Positions 34,351 to 45,345 of a DNA stretch of 64,000 bases are shown here, piece after piece. Made by a program: the position numbers and the translations under genes. The first letter of the stretch is position 1; the number at the start of each line of letters is the position of its first letter. The notes below the pieces were generated by a model. The model made no database searches. It saw nothing but the letters and a program-made list of their open reading frames with translations, and was not told where the DNA came from. Origin of the DNA: Numida meleagris (Eukaryota; Chordata; Aves; Galliformes; Numididae); assembly GCF_002078875.1 (NCBI RefSeq), contig NC_034410.1, forward strand, positions 146,596,851 to 146,660,850, given 5' to 3'.

Positions 34351-36257
34351 TATTGTATTATTTCTCTGTGCCAGCATGTGCCCATCAGTGTCTACAGAGG
34401 ACCTCAACATTGATCAACATCACAGACCAGGCGGGATAACAAAGTCTGAGGGAGAAGTGACCTGACCAGGAACTCCTACAGCAGAGGAATGTGGAACCAA
34501 AATTCCCTGCCCTCTTCTGTCTTGCATTTCCTGGAAAGCAGAACTTTAGGAAGCCTGTGCAGAAATCCACCCCAGGGGTCCTTCTGGCTCTCCACAGGCC
34601 TGATTAGCTCAGATTGCATTTCCAAGGGCCTCTTTGGACTCCTCCATCTCAGGAGGGAGCGTACACCACTCTGCAGCCTCAAACAACTTCTTGATGTTAA
34701 ATTTCCCAATCTCCCAGTACTGAATCCACCTTGAAATTGGTCTCGAAAACTCTCTTTGCAAGCAGACAGGAAGGGAGCTTAGGAGATGGAAGGAGGAGGA
34801 GGGGAGGTGGCAGGGAAAAGAAATTAGATATATTTTCTGTAAGAAGAATAAACAGGAAAAAAAGTAATCTCAGCAGTGGAATAATGGAGCTGTCTCTGAG
34901 AAATGCCCATTGTGAAGCAGTAGCACAGATAGGTAACTGCAGGGAGCAGACATGTGGGGTTTGATGACAGTGGCGGGACTCCAGGACCTGTGTTAGCAGC
35001 AGTAAATTGGGCATCCTGGCCAGACCACCCACGGCCAAGGCCAAAATCAGGATCCAAGGAGAAGAGTCTAAACAGAAGGAATTTAATCACCATAAGGAAA
35101 TATTAAAAGCAATTTTACCATGTGATCCCACTCCGTGTGCATCCAGGGTGCAGGATTTGCTTACATCATGGATGAAATGATGACCTAATCTGGGACAGGG
35201 ACAATTTCAAGTTCTGGGGACTAAATTTTTGGGAAATGGCAAGGAGAAGAGACAAGATTTTATCCAGACTGCCTGCTCTCCTCTAGCATAACTCTGCCTG
35301 TCATTAAAGATGCTGTCACTTTTGGCTCACACTTGAGAGGGACAAGAGTAGCATCCTTTTAAAATCAAAGCCTGATAGTCTGTGGCGGGGATATTTCACT
35401 GATGGAACTCAGAGGCACTAAAGTCATTGCCAGACTACTTCTTTACTCAGGAGTCCCTGCGAAACCCTGGAAAAGAATGGGTTTGCAACATCTTCAAAGC
35501 TGGAAACACTCTTCACCCAGCCCTGCTGAAAATAGGGAAACCACTGAACGTATCCATGCTAGTTTCCACTGGGAGAGTGGCTTATAAATCTCCTTTCCAT
35601 CTACATGAACTGATTTGAGGCAATAACTGGAAAGGACCTAGGTCTGTTTAGAGACTGGATATCAGCACTATCTGTTTTTCACTATCTACTCCAAACCATA
35701 CTTTTTGGTGTGGGAGCCTGTTTCTCTCTCCTCTTTTCTCCCCCCTATCTGCTCCAAGCTTGATAGGGACAGGTCAGTCAGTCTGTCACCGCTAGTCTTT
35801 GGGTACTTTCAGAGTCACTCTAATGACAGCACACCTCTCTGCTGAGCCGCTGAGCCACAGCAATAAAAGCCTCTTAAACCCAGCAGCCCCTCTGAGCGAA
35901 GTGTCTTGCCCACCGCTGAGGCCTTTCCTTCCCCCTGGAAATGGCATCCTGCCGATTAGCTCTGCTGCCCAGGACAAGAATCGAACATGAAGACTTCCAC
36001 TTTTAGATGCATTAAAGTCCTTTGCAGGAAACGCTCAAAAGTCCACCCTTTTCCCCTTTCACCTACCCTCCCATTTCTCCCTGACTCCTCTCCATGCTGA
36101 AGAATGTGCATCTCGGGTGATACTTTTGGGAGCTTGGTTGGTTCCTTCCCCACCAAACCCTCTCTGTTTAGTAGGTGCTGAGAAGATTAGGTGATAGGAG
36201 CTCTGTGGTGCATTGGGATGGTCTGGGCATTGGGATGCCCTCAGGCCTGGATGCAGT
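34351..36257. other. Non-coding interval, no gene recognised
   Basis: A purine-rich run lies at 34770-34870. 35790-36010 reads as clean unique sequence ending in GATGCATTAAAGTCC and could be regulatory. No coding evidence. Confidence 0.5.
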
Positions 36258-36258
36258 A

Positions 36259-36696
36259 CCCCATCTGGAGTACTGCGTCCAGCCCTGGGGACCCCAGCAC
36301 AAGAAAGACGTGGAGCTCTTGGAACGAGTTCAGAGGAGGGCAACCAACATGATCAGAGGGCTGGAGCACCTCTCCTATGAGGAAAGGTTGAGGGAAGTGG
36401 GCTTTTTTAGTTTGGAGAAGAGAAGGCTCCAGGGAGACCTCATTGTGGCCTTCCAATACTTGAAGGGAGCATATAAACAGGAGGGGGAACGATTGTTCAC
36501 AAGGGTGGATAGCGATAGGACAAGGGGGAATGGTTTTAAACTGAGACAGGGGAGATGTAGGTTAGATATTAGAAGGAAGTTTTTCACACAGAGGGTGGTG
36601 ACACACTGGAACAGGTTGCCCAAGGAGGTTGTGGATGCCCCGTCCCTGGAGGTATTCAAGGCCAGGCTGGACGTGGCTTTGAGCAGCCTTGTCTAG
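36259..36696 (+). pseudogene. CR1 ORF2 C-terminal fragment, open frame
   Basis: Open from the truncation point to the natural TAG at 36694-36696. Blocks in order are [111 protein letters not shown] and [10 protein letters not shown]. Residue choices ([25 protein letters not shown]) differ consistently from the type IV copies, so it belongs to a different CR1 lineage. The catalytic domain is absent and no function is expected. Confidence 0.9.
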
Positions 36697-36766
36697 TGGT
36701 TGGTGACCCTGCACTCAGCGGGGGGTTGATACTCGATGATCTTTGAGGTCCTTTTCAACCCAGGCC

Positions 36767-36870
36767 ATTCTATGATTCTATGATTCTATGATTCTATTAT
36801 TCTATGATTCTATGATTCTATGATTCTATGATTCTATGATTCTATGATTCTATGATTCTATGATTCTATG
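36767..36870. repeat. CR1 terminal octamer array, 13 units
   Basis: Thirteen consecutive ATTCTATG units (one reads ATTCTATT). It forms the 3' tail of the CR1 copy at 36258 and is much longer than the two to four units of most copies here. Confidence 0.95.
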
Positions 36871-36925
36871 GTATTGTCAGAGGACGTCAGGCTTGGCCAT
36901 GAATGCCACAAGAGAGACCCAGGTC

Positions 36926-37080
36926 TGTTGAGGTTGTGGATGCCCCATGCATGGAGGAGTCCAAGGTCAGGTTGGATGGGTCCTTGGGCAGCCTGATCTA
37001 GTGGGTGGCAACCCTGCTTATGGCAGGGGTTTGGAACTAGATGATCTTTAAGGTCCCATCCTACCTATGCCATTCTATGT
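36926..37080 (+). mobile_element. CR1 LINE fragment, type III
   Basis: Short 3' end in the same orientation as the copy 55 bp upstream: TTGAGGTTGTGGATGCCCCA, GGCAGCCTGATCTAGTGGGT, GATCTTTAAGGTCCCATCCT and CCATTCTATG. More diverged than its neighbour, so older. Confidence 0.92.
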
Positions 37081-38696
37081 TTCCACATGATTCTGTTGCC
37101 AGCAGCTCTGTATGTACTGGTAAATTATTAAAGGTCATCCAAGCACTCTTGCCCTGTTTTGTAGGATAAGAGGATTTAATAATGCAAATTCATGTATCGC
37201 TTGCCCATTGGCCTTGGGACCAGGAACTCCAATAGAGACATAGTCTTTGTGGCTGCCAGCACCCAACCAGTCTTCCTGCCACTTCTGACTGCGGAGAAAG
37301 CATAGGCAGATGGCAAGCAGGCAACAGTCTTTCAAATCTCTCTCTTCATTGGATTTTGGTAGTTTTACTGCTTAGTTTCTCTTCTGTCACCAGCAGTACA
37401 TGGGAATGAGAGGGCAGCAGCCATTTGAATGGGATGTGAAAAACATCGTGGTGCCTATGCCTGGGGTGAAAGTCCAAGAATTTCCATCAGCTGTCTCAGA
37501 CCCTGGACCCTCTGCTCCATCCTCAAGGGAGCCAGTCTGTCATTTCACACCCTTAGTGGTTGCAGAGCTGTGCTATGCATTGGTGAAGAGCTGATGAATG
37601 AAGTGCACAATAATATGAATAATAAATAAGCTTGTCTGTTGGTTTAGAGGATTTTGCTCTGCCGCAGGGCTCATCAAGACATCCTCTGGGACCTGTTGCA
37701 TTTGAAGGGATCATTGTGTCCCTAGATCATTAAGCCATCTCCATAGCAGTACAACAAGCTTGCTTTGGATGTCCTGGGTTGGTACAGCTCTTGAACCCCC
37801 TCTCTCAGCATGATGGCATTCAGAAAAGCAGTATTTAGCTTTGTCACAATTCAGTGGCTGAACTGCTCTCTTACTGTTTCCTCTCATTTCACCAAGTCTG
37901 GGTTTGGAAGGTAAAAGGTTGATAGCTCAGTATGGTTCTGCTCAGTTCAGCAACTCGGCTGCGCTCAGAGAATTGCACCCTTGGGAAAGTGAGATGTGTT
38001 ATTCCCATGCCCTGGCACGTGTCCCAGGCAGGGTAAGGATGAAGTCAGAAGGCAGATGGGTGTGCTGAGAGCTATAGGCAGCCAGAATGAGCTGGAACAT
38101 GGATGAACCAGAACCAAGAGACTTTAAGTCACCAGGAGTCAAGAAGGGCACAGTGGGAAGCTGGGATTGCACGATGCAACTCCAGCCATTTAGGGGTTTG
38201 CGTCTGACTGTGCAACTCACTCACTTGAATTTATGCAAGGCCTTTATGTATGGTTCAGGCTCCCCCAGTAGAAAGCAATTTCACCAAATCCTTGGAATCA
38301 GTGGAGTTCAACTGTCTTTGAGATAAGGTAGTGCTAGGGAACATGTTCAGGGCCTGGAATCCAATCACTATTAAATTAATAGCGCAGCCTTGGACCAGCC
38401 CAATTAGCTGCCATCCACATGATTCACCAGTGCAGTTCCACAGCCATCAAGGGCCAAGAGGTCATTCCCAAGAGGCACTTAGATATGACGAGTGTGTCGA
38501 AAAATAAGAAATTTTAATGAGGTAAATACGGACGTTCCTTGCCATGTGGCCTCTGTGCCACAGGCTGATCCAAAGTATGTTTAATTTATTAATAAAGATG
38601 TGTCCTGGGAAGCTAAATCAGCCTTTCTGATCTACAATGGAAGAATAAAGACCCGATGTCTCCAAAGCACTTAGGCAAGTAACTCCCAGCAATCTG
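37081..38696. other. Non-coding interval, no gene recognised
   Basis: Unique sequence; a candidate conserved block lies at 38340-38640. No gene recognised. Confidence 0.5.
38340..38640. promoter_or_regulatory. Candidate conserved non-coding element
   Basis: CACTATTAAATTAATAGCGC, CAGCCCAATTAGCTGCC, TTTTAATGAGGTAAATACGG and GTTTAATTTATTAATAAAGATG lie in one repeat-free 300-bp stretch. TAAT cores are dense and CpG words (TATGACGAGTGTGTCG, TACGGACG) are retained. Weak to moderate inference. Confidence 0.33.
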
Positions 38697-38915
38697 AGAA
38701 TCATAGTATCGTAAAATCATAGAACTCTTTGAGTTGAAAAGGCCCCTAGTCATCTAGTCCAACTCCTCTGCAATGAACAGGAACACCTACAGATAGATCA
38801 GGCTGCTCAGGACCCCATCCAGCCTGAGCTTGAATGTCTCCAAGGACACGACTTCCACCACATCTCTGGGCAAACTGCTCCAGTGCCTCACCATCCTTAT
38901 TGCAAAAAACATACA
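38697..38915 (-). mobile_element. CR1 LINE fragment, type II
   Basis: Degenerate octamers, CTTTGAGTTGAAAAGGCCCC, TCTGCAATGAACAGGAACAC and antisense ORF2 blocks up to CTTATTGCAAAAAACAT. Confidence 0.92.
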
Positions 38916-39191
38916 ATTTTAAAAAACAGGACATTATGTAAAGTCACCATGATATAGCTCTTTATTGCCCTTCCTTCACTCATGAATTCTTTCTAAAGGC
39001 AGGTCTTTCCCCTTTGGAGCAAGGAAGACAAATTTTGTATTGATGAGGGAAGGGTAGTTTCATGAAAGAAATCAGAGAAAGGAAGAATTTAACTGGTTAA
39101 AGACATCTCAGAGTTGGGGAGACTTCTTGGAGGAAAGAAATGTAAAAGGTAAGATGAGTGGTGGGCTCCCCCACTAGTCACAGCCATAAAA

Positions 39192-39365
39192 AAATCATAG
39201 AATTATAGAATCATTTTGAATTGAAAGGGACCTTTAAAGGTCATCTAGTCCAGCTCCCCTGCAGTGAATGGGGACACCTATAACTGGATCTGGTTGCTCA
39301 GAGCCCTATCCAGCCTGACCTTGAATGTCTTCAAAGACTACTAAGATCATCTAGTCCAACCATAA
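39192..39365 (-). mobile_element. Composite CR1 fragment, type II joined to type I
   Basis: 39192-39337 is a type II 3' end (TTTTGAATTGAAAGGGACCT, CCCCTGCAGTGAATGGGGAC). It then passes directly into GACTACTAAGATCATCTAGT and CCAACCAT, which is type I sequence lacking its own octamers. The join suggests a deletion or rearrangement between two CR1 copies. Confidence 0.82.
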
Positions 39366-39390
39366 GGAAATATCAACCATTGCTGGAAGA

Positions 39391-39414
39391 CAAACAAACA
39401 AACAAACAAACAAA
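39391..39414. repeat. CAAA microsatellite
   Basis: Six units of CAAA. Flanked by similar words AAATATCAACCATT (39368-39381) and AAATATCAATCATT (39412-39425) in direct orientation. Confidence 0.92.
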
Positions 39415-39463
39415 TATCAATCATTTCACATGATAAATGTCATGACATTACGTTTTCCTAAAA

Positions 39464-39592
39464 AAATCATAGAATCATAGAATCACCAATGCTGAAAAGA
39501 CCTCCAAGATCATCCAGTTCAGCCATTCATCTACCAGCAATATTACCCCTCTAAATCATGTCCCTTAGTACAACATGTAAATGTCTAAACAT
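39464..39592 (-). mobile_element. CR1 3' tail fragment, type IV-like, older
   Basis: Octamers, then CACCAATGCTGAAAAGACCT, CCAAGATCATCCAGTTCAGC, CATTCATCTACCAGCAATAT, AATCATGTCCCTTAGTACAA and AATGTCTAAAC. This arrangement matches the type IV tail of 2384-3165, but with more substitutions. Confidence 0.88.
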
Positions 39593-39659
39593 CTAAAATC
39601 TGGATGTCCCATCAAAACCAAGAGGAAATCAAAAGAAAACCTGACTGCTGAGTAGATGT

Positions 39660-39877
39660 TCTTCCTTAAGATGTTAGGAAGCAATTCTTTACTCAGATGG
39701 TGGTGAGGCATTGCAATGTGTTTTGCAAATAAGTCGTGGATGCCTATTCCCTGAAGGTATGCAAGGGCAGGTTGGATGAGGCCCTGGGCAGCCTGATCTA
39801 GTGGTTGGCAACTAGCCAAGGCAGGGGTTTGGATGATCTTTAAGGCCCCTTACAACTCAAGCCATTCTATGATTCTT
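39660..39877 (+). mobile_element. CR1 LINE fragment, type III
   Basis: ORF2 end (TTAGGAAGCAATTCTTTACT, GATGGTGGTGAGGCATTGCA), TGGGCAGCCTGATCTAGTGG and AGGCCCCTTACAACTCAAGC, then CCATTCTATGATTCTT. Moderately diverged. Confidence 0.92.
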
Positions 39878-41842
39878 CCTTCTTAGCTTTTGAGCAAGCC
39901 AAGTGGTGACAGTCTTCTTCTTGCCAGTTGCCTTTACTATCATCTTGGTAGAAGGGGAGTATGCAGGGAGCAAATCACTTCAGCACTGTATCAGTGGGAC
40001 CGTACGTCAGAACCATGACCCTTAGTGGGGCTGGAGAAACCCCAGGAGCCAGAGAGGCGATGGGAAGCTGGAGGCATGGTTGATGGAGACTGAAGTGATC
40101 TGAGAGCAGTGGAACAAGAACAGTTTGGAGGTCATGGTGAATCACCAGCACAAGTCCAAGTGGCTGAAATAGTGAGAGGGTTTTCTATACCTGAGAATAT
40201 GAATCCCCAAGTACCAGAACCAGCCCAGCTGCCCCACATCTGGAATCAGAAGCTGTGTCTGCAACTTTTCTTAGCTAGGTAGAGCATGGCCAGGAAAAAG
40301 CCACATGTCCCCAGATCTTACTTCTTTTCCTGACCCCATCTGTGTAACGTGTCTCAGCTGCAGTCAATTACATCTGTGTATCAATTTAGTATTAAAAGGC
40401 AAGGAAGACAAATTACTCAAACTGGCAATCCCAGAGCCTGGGAGAGAAGAATTTCTGGTGTTGATTCATGAGATTCTCATCTCTTTCAAGCTTCACCAGA
40501 CTCTTCTCACAGGAGTTCCTGTGTCCATGACCACTTCATCCCTGCTTTTCCATTTCCTTAAACCTTCACAAACCTGTCTTAGAGCAGCCGTACATATGCA
40601 GAAACTCTTCCTTCCCCTCCACACTCCTCCTCCTCCCTCTCCCCCTGTGGCTGCTTGAGAAATTCAAGCCCTCTTCCTATTAGGAAGAAAAAAGGGTGTG
40701 ATACCAAGTTGAAAGGGAAGGCAGAGGAATGGGTTAAAGAGGTTTAAATTGGAGTTTTATGGATATTTCTTGCTCTCCTTTGTGAGCCCGTTAAACTTTT
40801 CTTTTGTTAAAACCAAGAGGACAGGAATGAGAAAGGAGAGGAAAGAAGGGAAAAAGAAGGAGGGGAGGAAAAAAACCCTCAGATATTCATGTGCGACATA
40901 GCTCAGGGAGGTGAGACGTACAGCTGATTTGCTTAATGCTGACAGGTCTTTCTTCTTATTGGAAAGAAAACACAGCGGGGATCCTAAAATATGCCGTGTA
41001 AAGGTCCATGGCAGGAGCATTTCCAGTCTTCTGTGGTGATGCTGCAGGCCAGGTATTCATACAGACACATCAGGGGAAAATAACACAGAAAGTTCTTAAG
41101 TAGGCTCCCATTAACCTGATGCCTATGGTAATGTCAAGCCAAAGTTGCTCCTATGCACACAGATAGCCAGCACGGAGAGGTGTAAGTGTGCCAATGTGTA
41201 TATGCTGGTGTGTCCATATAGGACAGAAAAGAAGGAAAAATGGGAGAAAAAGGGAAGAAAGGAATACAAAACTAAGGTGGAGGGGAGGATGGTGAGAAAG
41301 CCAAGACAAAGAAGGAGGGAGAATCTAAAAGAGGATAAATACAAAATGAAGGTGAGAATTACGATGGAGGATTCTTCCCATGCGATCCTGTTCCCTGTTG
41401 GGGTTTGGAAGGTTGATTCTCCCAGAAGAGAGTAGGGTGAGAGCCTGAGCATTTCGGAGAGTAAGAGAGCCACCAGTCTGCTTCTTCCTTGTGCCCTGGG
41501 TAGCTACAATGCTCTCCTAAGTTGAGCAGCCCCTCCAGACAACCTGACTGTGCTGTCTGTCTCCTCCAATGAGTGGATGGCTTGCCCTGGGGGACTGTGT
41601 GTTTGCCTTCCCTTGTGTCAGCTTCACAACCAACAGGGTATGTCGTGCCAACATCATGCACAACACACAAGCTGACACAGCTGATGCCCCTTGATGCTGG
41701 GACAGCTGCGATGCTCTACAAATAAAGACAAGACTCAAGGGCAATCATCCAGCTGTGGATGAGGCCATGACAAAGACTGGCATGTTACCTCTCCAAGGGG
41801 ACATCCTTCTCACTAATTTCCTCTCCATACCTGTTGGCACTA
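39878..41842. other. Non-coding interval with purine-rich tracts
   Basis: The plus strand is strongly purine-rich at 40802-40876 and 41221-41350. This produces pyrimidine-rich, stop-poor frames on the minus strand. No gene recognised. Confidence 0.5.
41221..41350. repeat. Purine-rich low-complexity tract
   Basis: Almost exclusively A and G on the plus strand (GAAAAGAAGGAAAAATGGGA and similar). Confidence 0.7.
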
Positions 41843-42160
41843 CATCACAGAATCACAGAACAGCTGAGATTGGAAGGGACCTCTAAAGGCCATCTGATCT
41901 AACTTCTACTCAAGCAGGGATACCTACAGCAGGTTGCATGGGACCATGTCTAGATAGCTTTTGAAGATTTCCAAGGAGGGAGAGACTGCTACATCCCTGG
42001 TCAACCTGTGGTCAAAAGGAATATTCTGTGTTCTGTTTCGTGCCCTCTGCCTCTTGTCCTGGCATCGGGCATCACCAAGAAGAGCCTGGATGCTTCCTCT
42101 TTGCACCCTCCCTTTTAGGTATTTATACACATTGATAAGATCCCTCTTTTTGTCTCACCT
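41843..42160 (-). mobile_element. Old CR1 LINE fragment, type V
   Basis: ATCACAGAATCACAGAACAG, CTGAGATTGGAAGGGACCTC, GGCCATCTGATCTAACTTCT and CAAGCAGGGATACCTACAGC, followed by a diverged antisense ORF2 end reaching TATTTATACACATTGATAAG. One of the oldest-looking copies. Confidence 0.85.
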
Positions 42161-42302
42161 GAGACAAAAGCTAGGACAGATCATTATGTAAGGTCATGAT
42201 ATACATGCATGGTTATAATGGTAAAATCACAAGCAGAGGGTGGGGAAAAGGGAGTAGCAGAGGAGAAAGGGTGGTCCTGTGTGGGGCCAGGAGTTGGACT
42301 TG

Positions 42303-42312
42303 ATGATCTTAA
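42303..42312. repeat. Possible target-site duplication, left copy
   Basis: ATGATCTTAA, matched at 43016-43025 on the other side of the inserted CR1. The first bases of the right copy overlap the terminal octamer, so the true duplication may be shorter. Confidence 0.6.
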
Positions 42313-42351
42313 CGGACCTAGGGGTATTAGTAACGGACCTAGGGGTATTAG
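42310..42351. repeat. 21-bp tandem duplication at CR1 5' junction
   Basis: 42310-42330 and 42331-42351 are identical and each encodes TDLGVLV in frame. The related copy at 2384-3165 has this segment once, so the duplication arose at or after integration of this copy. Confidence 0.92.
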
Positions 42352-42926
42352 TTGACGCTCGGCTGAGCATGAGCCAGCAGTGTGCCCAGGTGGCCAAGAA
42401 GGCCAATGGCATCCTGGCTTGTATCAGAAATAGTGTTGCCAGCAGGAGTAGGGAAGTCATTCTCCCTCTGTACTCAGCCCTAGTGAGGCCCCACCTCGAG
42501 TACTGTGTCCAGTTTTGGGCCCCTCACTGTAAAAAAGACATTGAGGCCCTGGAGCGTGTTCAGAGGAGGGCGACGAAGCTGGTGAGGGGTCTGGAGCACA
42601 GGCCTTATGAGGAGCGGCTGAGGGAGCTGGGATTGTTCAGTCTGGAGAAGAAGAGGCTCAGGGGAGACCTCATCACTCTCTATAACTACCTGAAGGGAGG
42701 TTGTAGTGAGCTGGGGGTCAGCCTCTTCTCTCTCGTAACTAGTGACAGGACGAGGGGGAATGGCTTCAAGTTGCGCCAGGGGAGATTTAGGCTGGACATT
42801 AGGAAATACTACTTTTCTGAAAGAGTGGTCAGACGCTGGAACAGGCTGCCCAGGGAGGTGGTTGAGTCACCGTCCCTGGAGGTGTTCAAGAAACGTTTAG
42901 ATATAGCGTTGAGAGACCTGGTTTAG
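42313..42926 (+). pseudogene. CR1 ORF2 C-terminal fragment, open frame
   Basis: Open from the junction to the natural TAG (42924-42926). Blocks are TDLGVLV (twice), [79 protein letters not shown] and [10 protein letters not shown]. It differs from the minus-strand sibling at about four residues in the shared region (for example EKKRLRG against [12 protein letters not shown] against DLIAL). The reverse transcriptase catalytic box and endonuclease are missing. Confidence 0.9.
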
Positions 42927-43020
42927 TGGGGTTATGTTGGTGGTAGGTGGGTGGTTGGACTGGATGATCTTGTAGGTCTTTTCCAACCTAGCTAATTCTA
43001 TGATTCTATGATTCTATGAT
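42313..43020 (+). mobile_element. Young CR1 LINE, type IV, nested in older CR1
   Basis: Near-identical to 2384-3165. It runs from the DLGVLV block of ORF2 to the end (GATCTTGTAGGTCTTTTCCA, ACCTAGCTAATTCTATG) with three octamers. Its 5' end carries a 21-bp tandem duplication. The surrounding older CR1 is cleanly interrupted. Confidence 0.95.
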
Positions 43021-43025
43021 CTTAA
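43016..43025. repeat. Possible target-site duplication, right copy
   Basis: ATGATCTTAA; partner of 42303-42312. Confidence 0.6.
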
Positions 43026-43066
43026 TGGGCTCCTTCCAACTCAAGATACTTGTGATACTATGATTC

Positions 43067-45284
43067 AGAAGCAACATAGGTATTTATATGGACCAGGAGT
43101 TGGGGTTTCAAGATTAACCCAGAGCTGGAGAAGTGGTGGTGTTTGGAGCTGGGAGCTATGTGCTGGTCAACCCAAGCTGATGCCAAGGTGCAAGCTGGAC
43201 ATATTTATGAATAGCCAGGCAGCACAACAGGAACAGCAAGAATGTAGAGGGAGCAGTTTGCACCTCCTAGCTGCAAGGTAAGCACCTACATCATGTATTA
43301 GACTTTTTGCTCTGGGTGACAAGAAGCAGAATGTAGGTCATGTCACAGAGCATTGCAAAGGCAACACTCAGGGACACTTTACAGCCTGTCCTTTCCAGAG
43401 TTACCAGAGAACCAAAGTTTCTTGATTACATTCCTCTCACACTCACAGTGTGGATGTCCTTTCTGTGGCATATTCATCTAAGGCATACATTCTGAGCTCC
43501 GTCTTTGCACAATTAGTAGTCCAGAAATGTGGAGTATAGCTATTCTCATTCTGAAGTGTTCAGCAAAACTTTCCCTCACTGCTATTGACTGTTCCACCAC
43601 ATATGTGGAAAGGAACAGTGTTTCAGTCCTGCTCAGGGGCTAGGACACTCAGGCATTTGGGCAGGTAGCATTCAGATGCCAGAAGCAAGGGATCCAAGAA
43701 GGACCAAGGGAACAGGCGCATGTCATGGACTTCAGTTAGAAGCTGGGCCTCTTTTGAGAGAGTCTACCCTTGTCTCAGAACAGAGCAAGCAAGAGATACC
43801 ATGCTTCAAGTGGAAAATGTATCGGCAAAGAAGTGATGGGACAGCATTAGTCAAGTGATGTTCTTGTGCTATTCACAGAGATGTTCCGCATCCCACCGGG
43901 TCTTCCATGGGATCACCACATAAAACAGCCTCATAACAGGAGACAAAATCTTACTCTCCAAGACTTGCAAGTCTCCTCCCAAGGACATTAGGGCTTCACC
44001 ACTCCAAAGTCTGCTATAGAAATATCTCTCTACAGTCATCCACAAGCTGACATGGAGGCTGAAAATCAGGAAGGGTACATTGTTACTGCTCATACATCAT
44101 GATGCTGAGGAGCATGATGGGGAGATGTTCACTATCAGTGGGCCACTGTGGAGGCAATTGTGAGAGGGAGAGCAAATATGTCCAGCAAAAGCCACTGAGG
44201 TGGCTAGGACTAGAGCAAAGAACATAAGATGAGGGGCCAAGAGCTGGGTTCATTCACCAGAAGAATAGGCAAAGGGAGATCATATTGCCATCCTTAGCTG
44301 CCTAGTGGGACAAAGGCAGACTTATCACAGATGTGCACAGTAGGAGAACAAGGAGCAACATGGACAAGCTGGAATATGGGAAATCCTGACTGATAAAAGG
44401 AAATTTTCCTGCACTAAGGACTTTGAAACCTAAAGTGTTGGCTAAAAGAGACTGTGGGGTATTTTTCCTTCGAGACAGTCTGAACAAAACTACATAACTT
44501 TATGGCCTAATTTGTCCCTGCTTTCTGTGAGCAGTAGGGCTGAGTGATCTCCAGAGTTCCCCTTGTACCCAAATCATTCTGTATGACATTGTCCTGCAGC
44601 TGTATGACAACATCCTGCATGCAGCCAAGGGATGAACCCCACAAAAATCACATGTGATGGTCACTCACAGACCTCCATGCCCTCCACTGGGAAATAATTT
44701 TGACCTCCTAGATCTCACAATTCTGAGGCTTCAGAATTTCACTTTTTCCTCTTGCCTGGATCATCGCTATTTCCTGCAGCCCAAGCTGACAGCTTCACAC
44801 CTACCAACATCCAACACAAAACAGAATATTTCTATAACCAATCCCATAGTCCTTCTTTTGTCCTGACCAGACCTGTGAGCGTACATCCTGAGGTATGCCA
44901 TTGTCTACAAGGAAAACTGGTTCTGGAGAGACCTTGTAAATGAAGGTGAATCTCTGTCATTCTCTGGGTAAATAAGCTGTTGGGAAATTGCTTTTTGTCC
45001 TTTTAAGAATTTGTTGCTAAATGATCTCTTCCTCCTCTTTTCCTTTTGGGAAAGCCAAAGTTTTGCTTTTATGTGGGGTAGTCAGCAGCTGCCCAAACTC
45101 ATTTTTTTCCACATCATCTAGGACTGTGGCTCTCTGATTGTAATTTGACAGTGAGGCTGCCCCATCCTTCCGTGCACCATCTCCTGTAAACATCAGCTCC
45201 CTCCTTGAGCAGACATGAAGTTAAGGGCTAGATACATGGAAAAGAACTTTCCCACATGGCTCTTCTGTATTGGAACATGTTGGG
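43067..45284. other. CR1-free non-coding interval
   Basis: Unique sequence with chance ORFs of at most about 75 codons; nothing recognisable. Confidence 0.5.
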
Positions 45285-45345
45285 AATCATAGAATCATAT
45301 AATCATTTGAGTTGGAATGGACCTTTAAAGATCATCCAGTCCAAG
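45285..45345 (-). mobile_element. CR1 3' tail fragment, type II
   Basis: Octamers, ATTTGAGTTGGAATGGACCT and TTAAAGATCATCCAGTCCAA, then similarity ends. About 60 bp. Confidence 0.9.

Larger units (their letters stand above)
36258..36870 (+). mobile_element. Young CR1 LINE, type III-like, long octamer tail
   Basis: 5'-truncated at the CCCCATCTGGAGTACTGCGT block. It carries an uninterrupted ORF2 C-terminus, the 3' region GATGATCTTTGAGGTCCTTT and CAACCCAGGCC, and a 104-bp tail of 13 ATTCTATG-type octamers. By eye it is about 97 percent identical to 50369-50790 across their overlap. Confidence 0.95.
42284..43066 (+). mobile_element. Older CR1 3' end, split by a younger CR1
   Basis: The left half (42284-42312) reads GCCAGGAGTTGGACTTGATG then ATCTTAA. 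The right half (43021-43066) continues TGGGCTCCTTCCAACTCAAG and ends with a damaged octamer. Joined, they give a normal CR1 3' end in plus orientation, showing that the element at 42313-43020 landed inside it. Confidence 0.88.

Noticed and set aside
36767..36870. CRISPR-like short repeats
   Set aside because: Contiguous 8-bp units without spacers, at the end of a CR1 element in a vertebrate-type genome; this is the CR1 tail.
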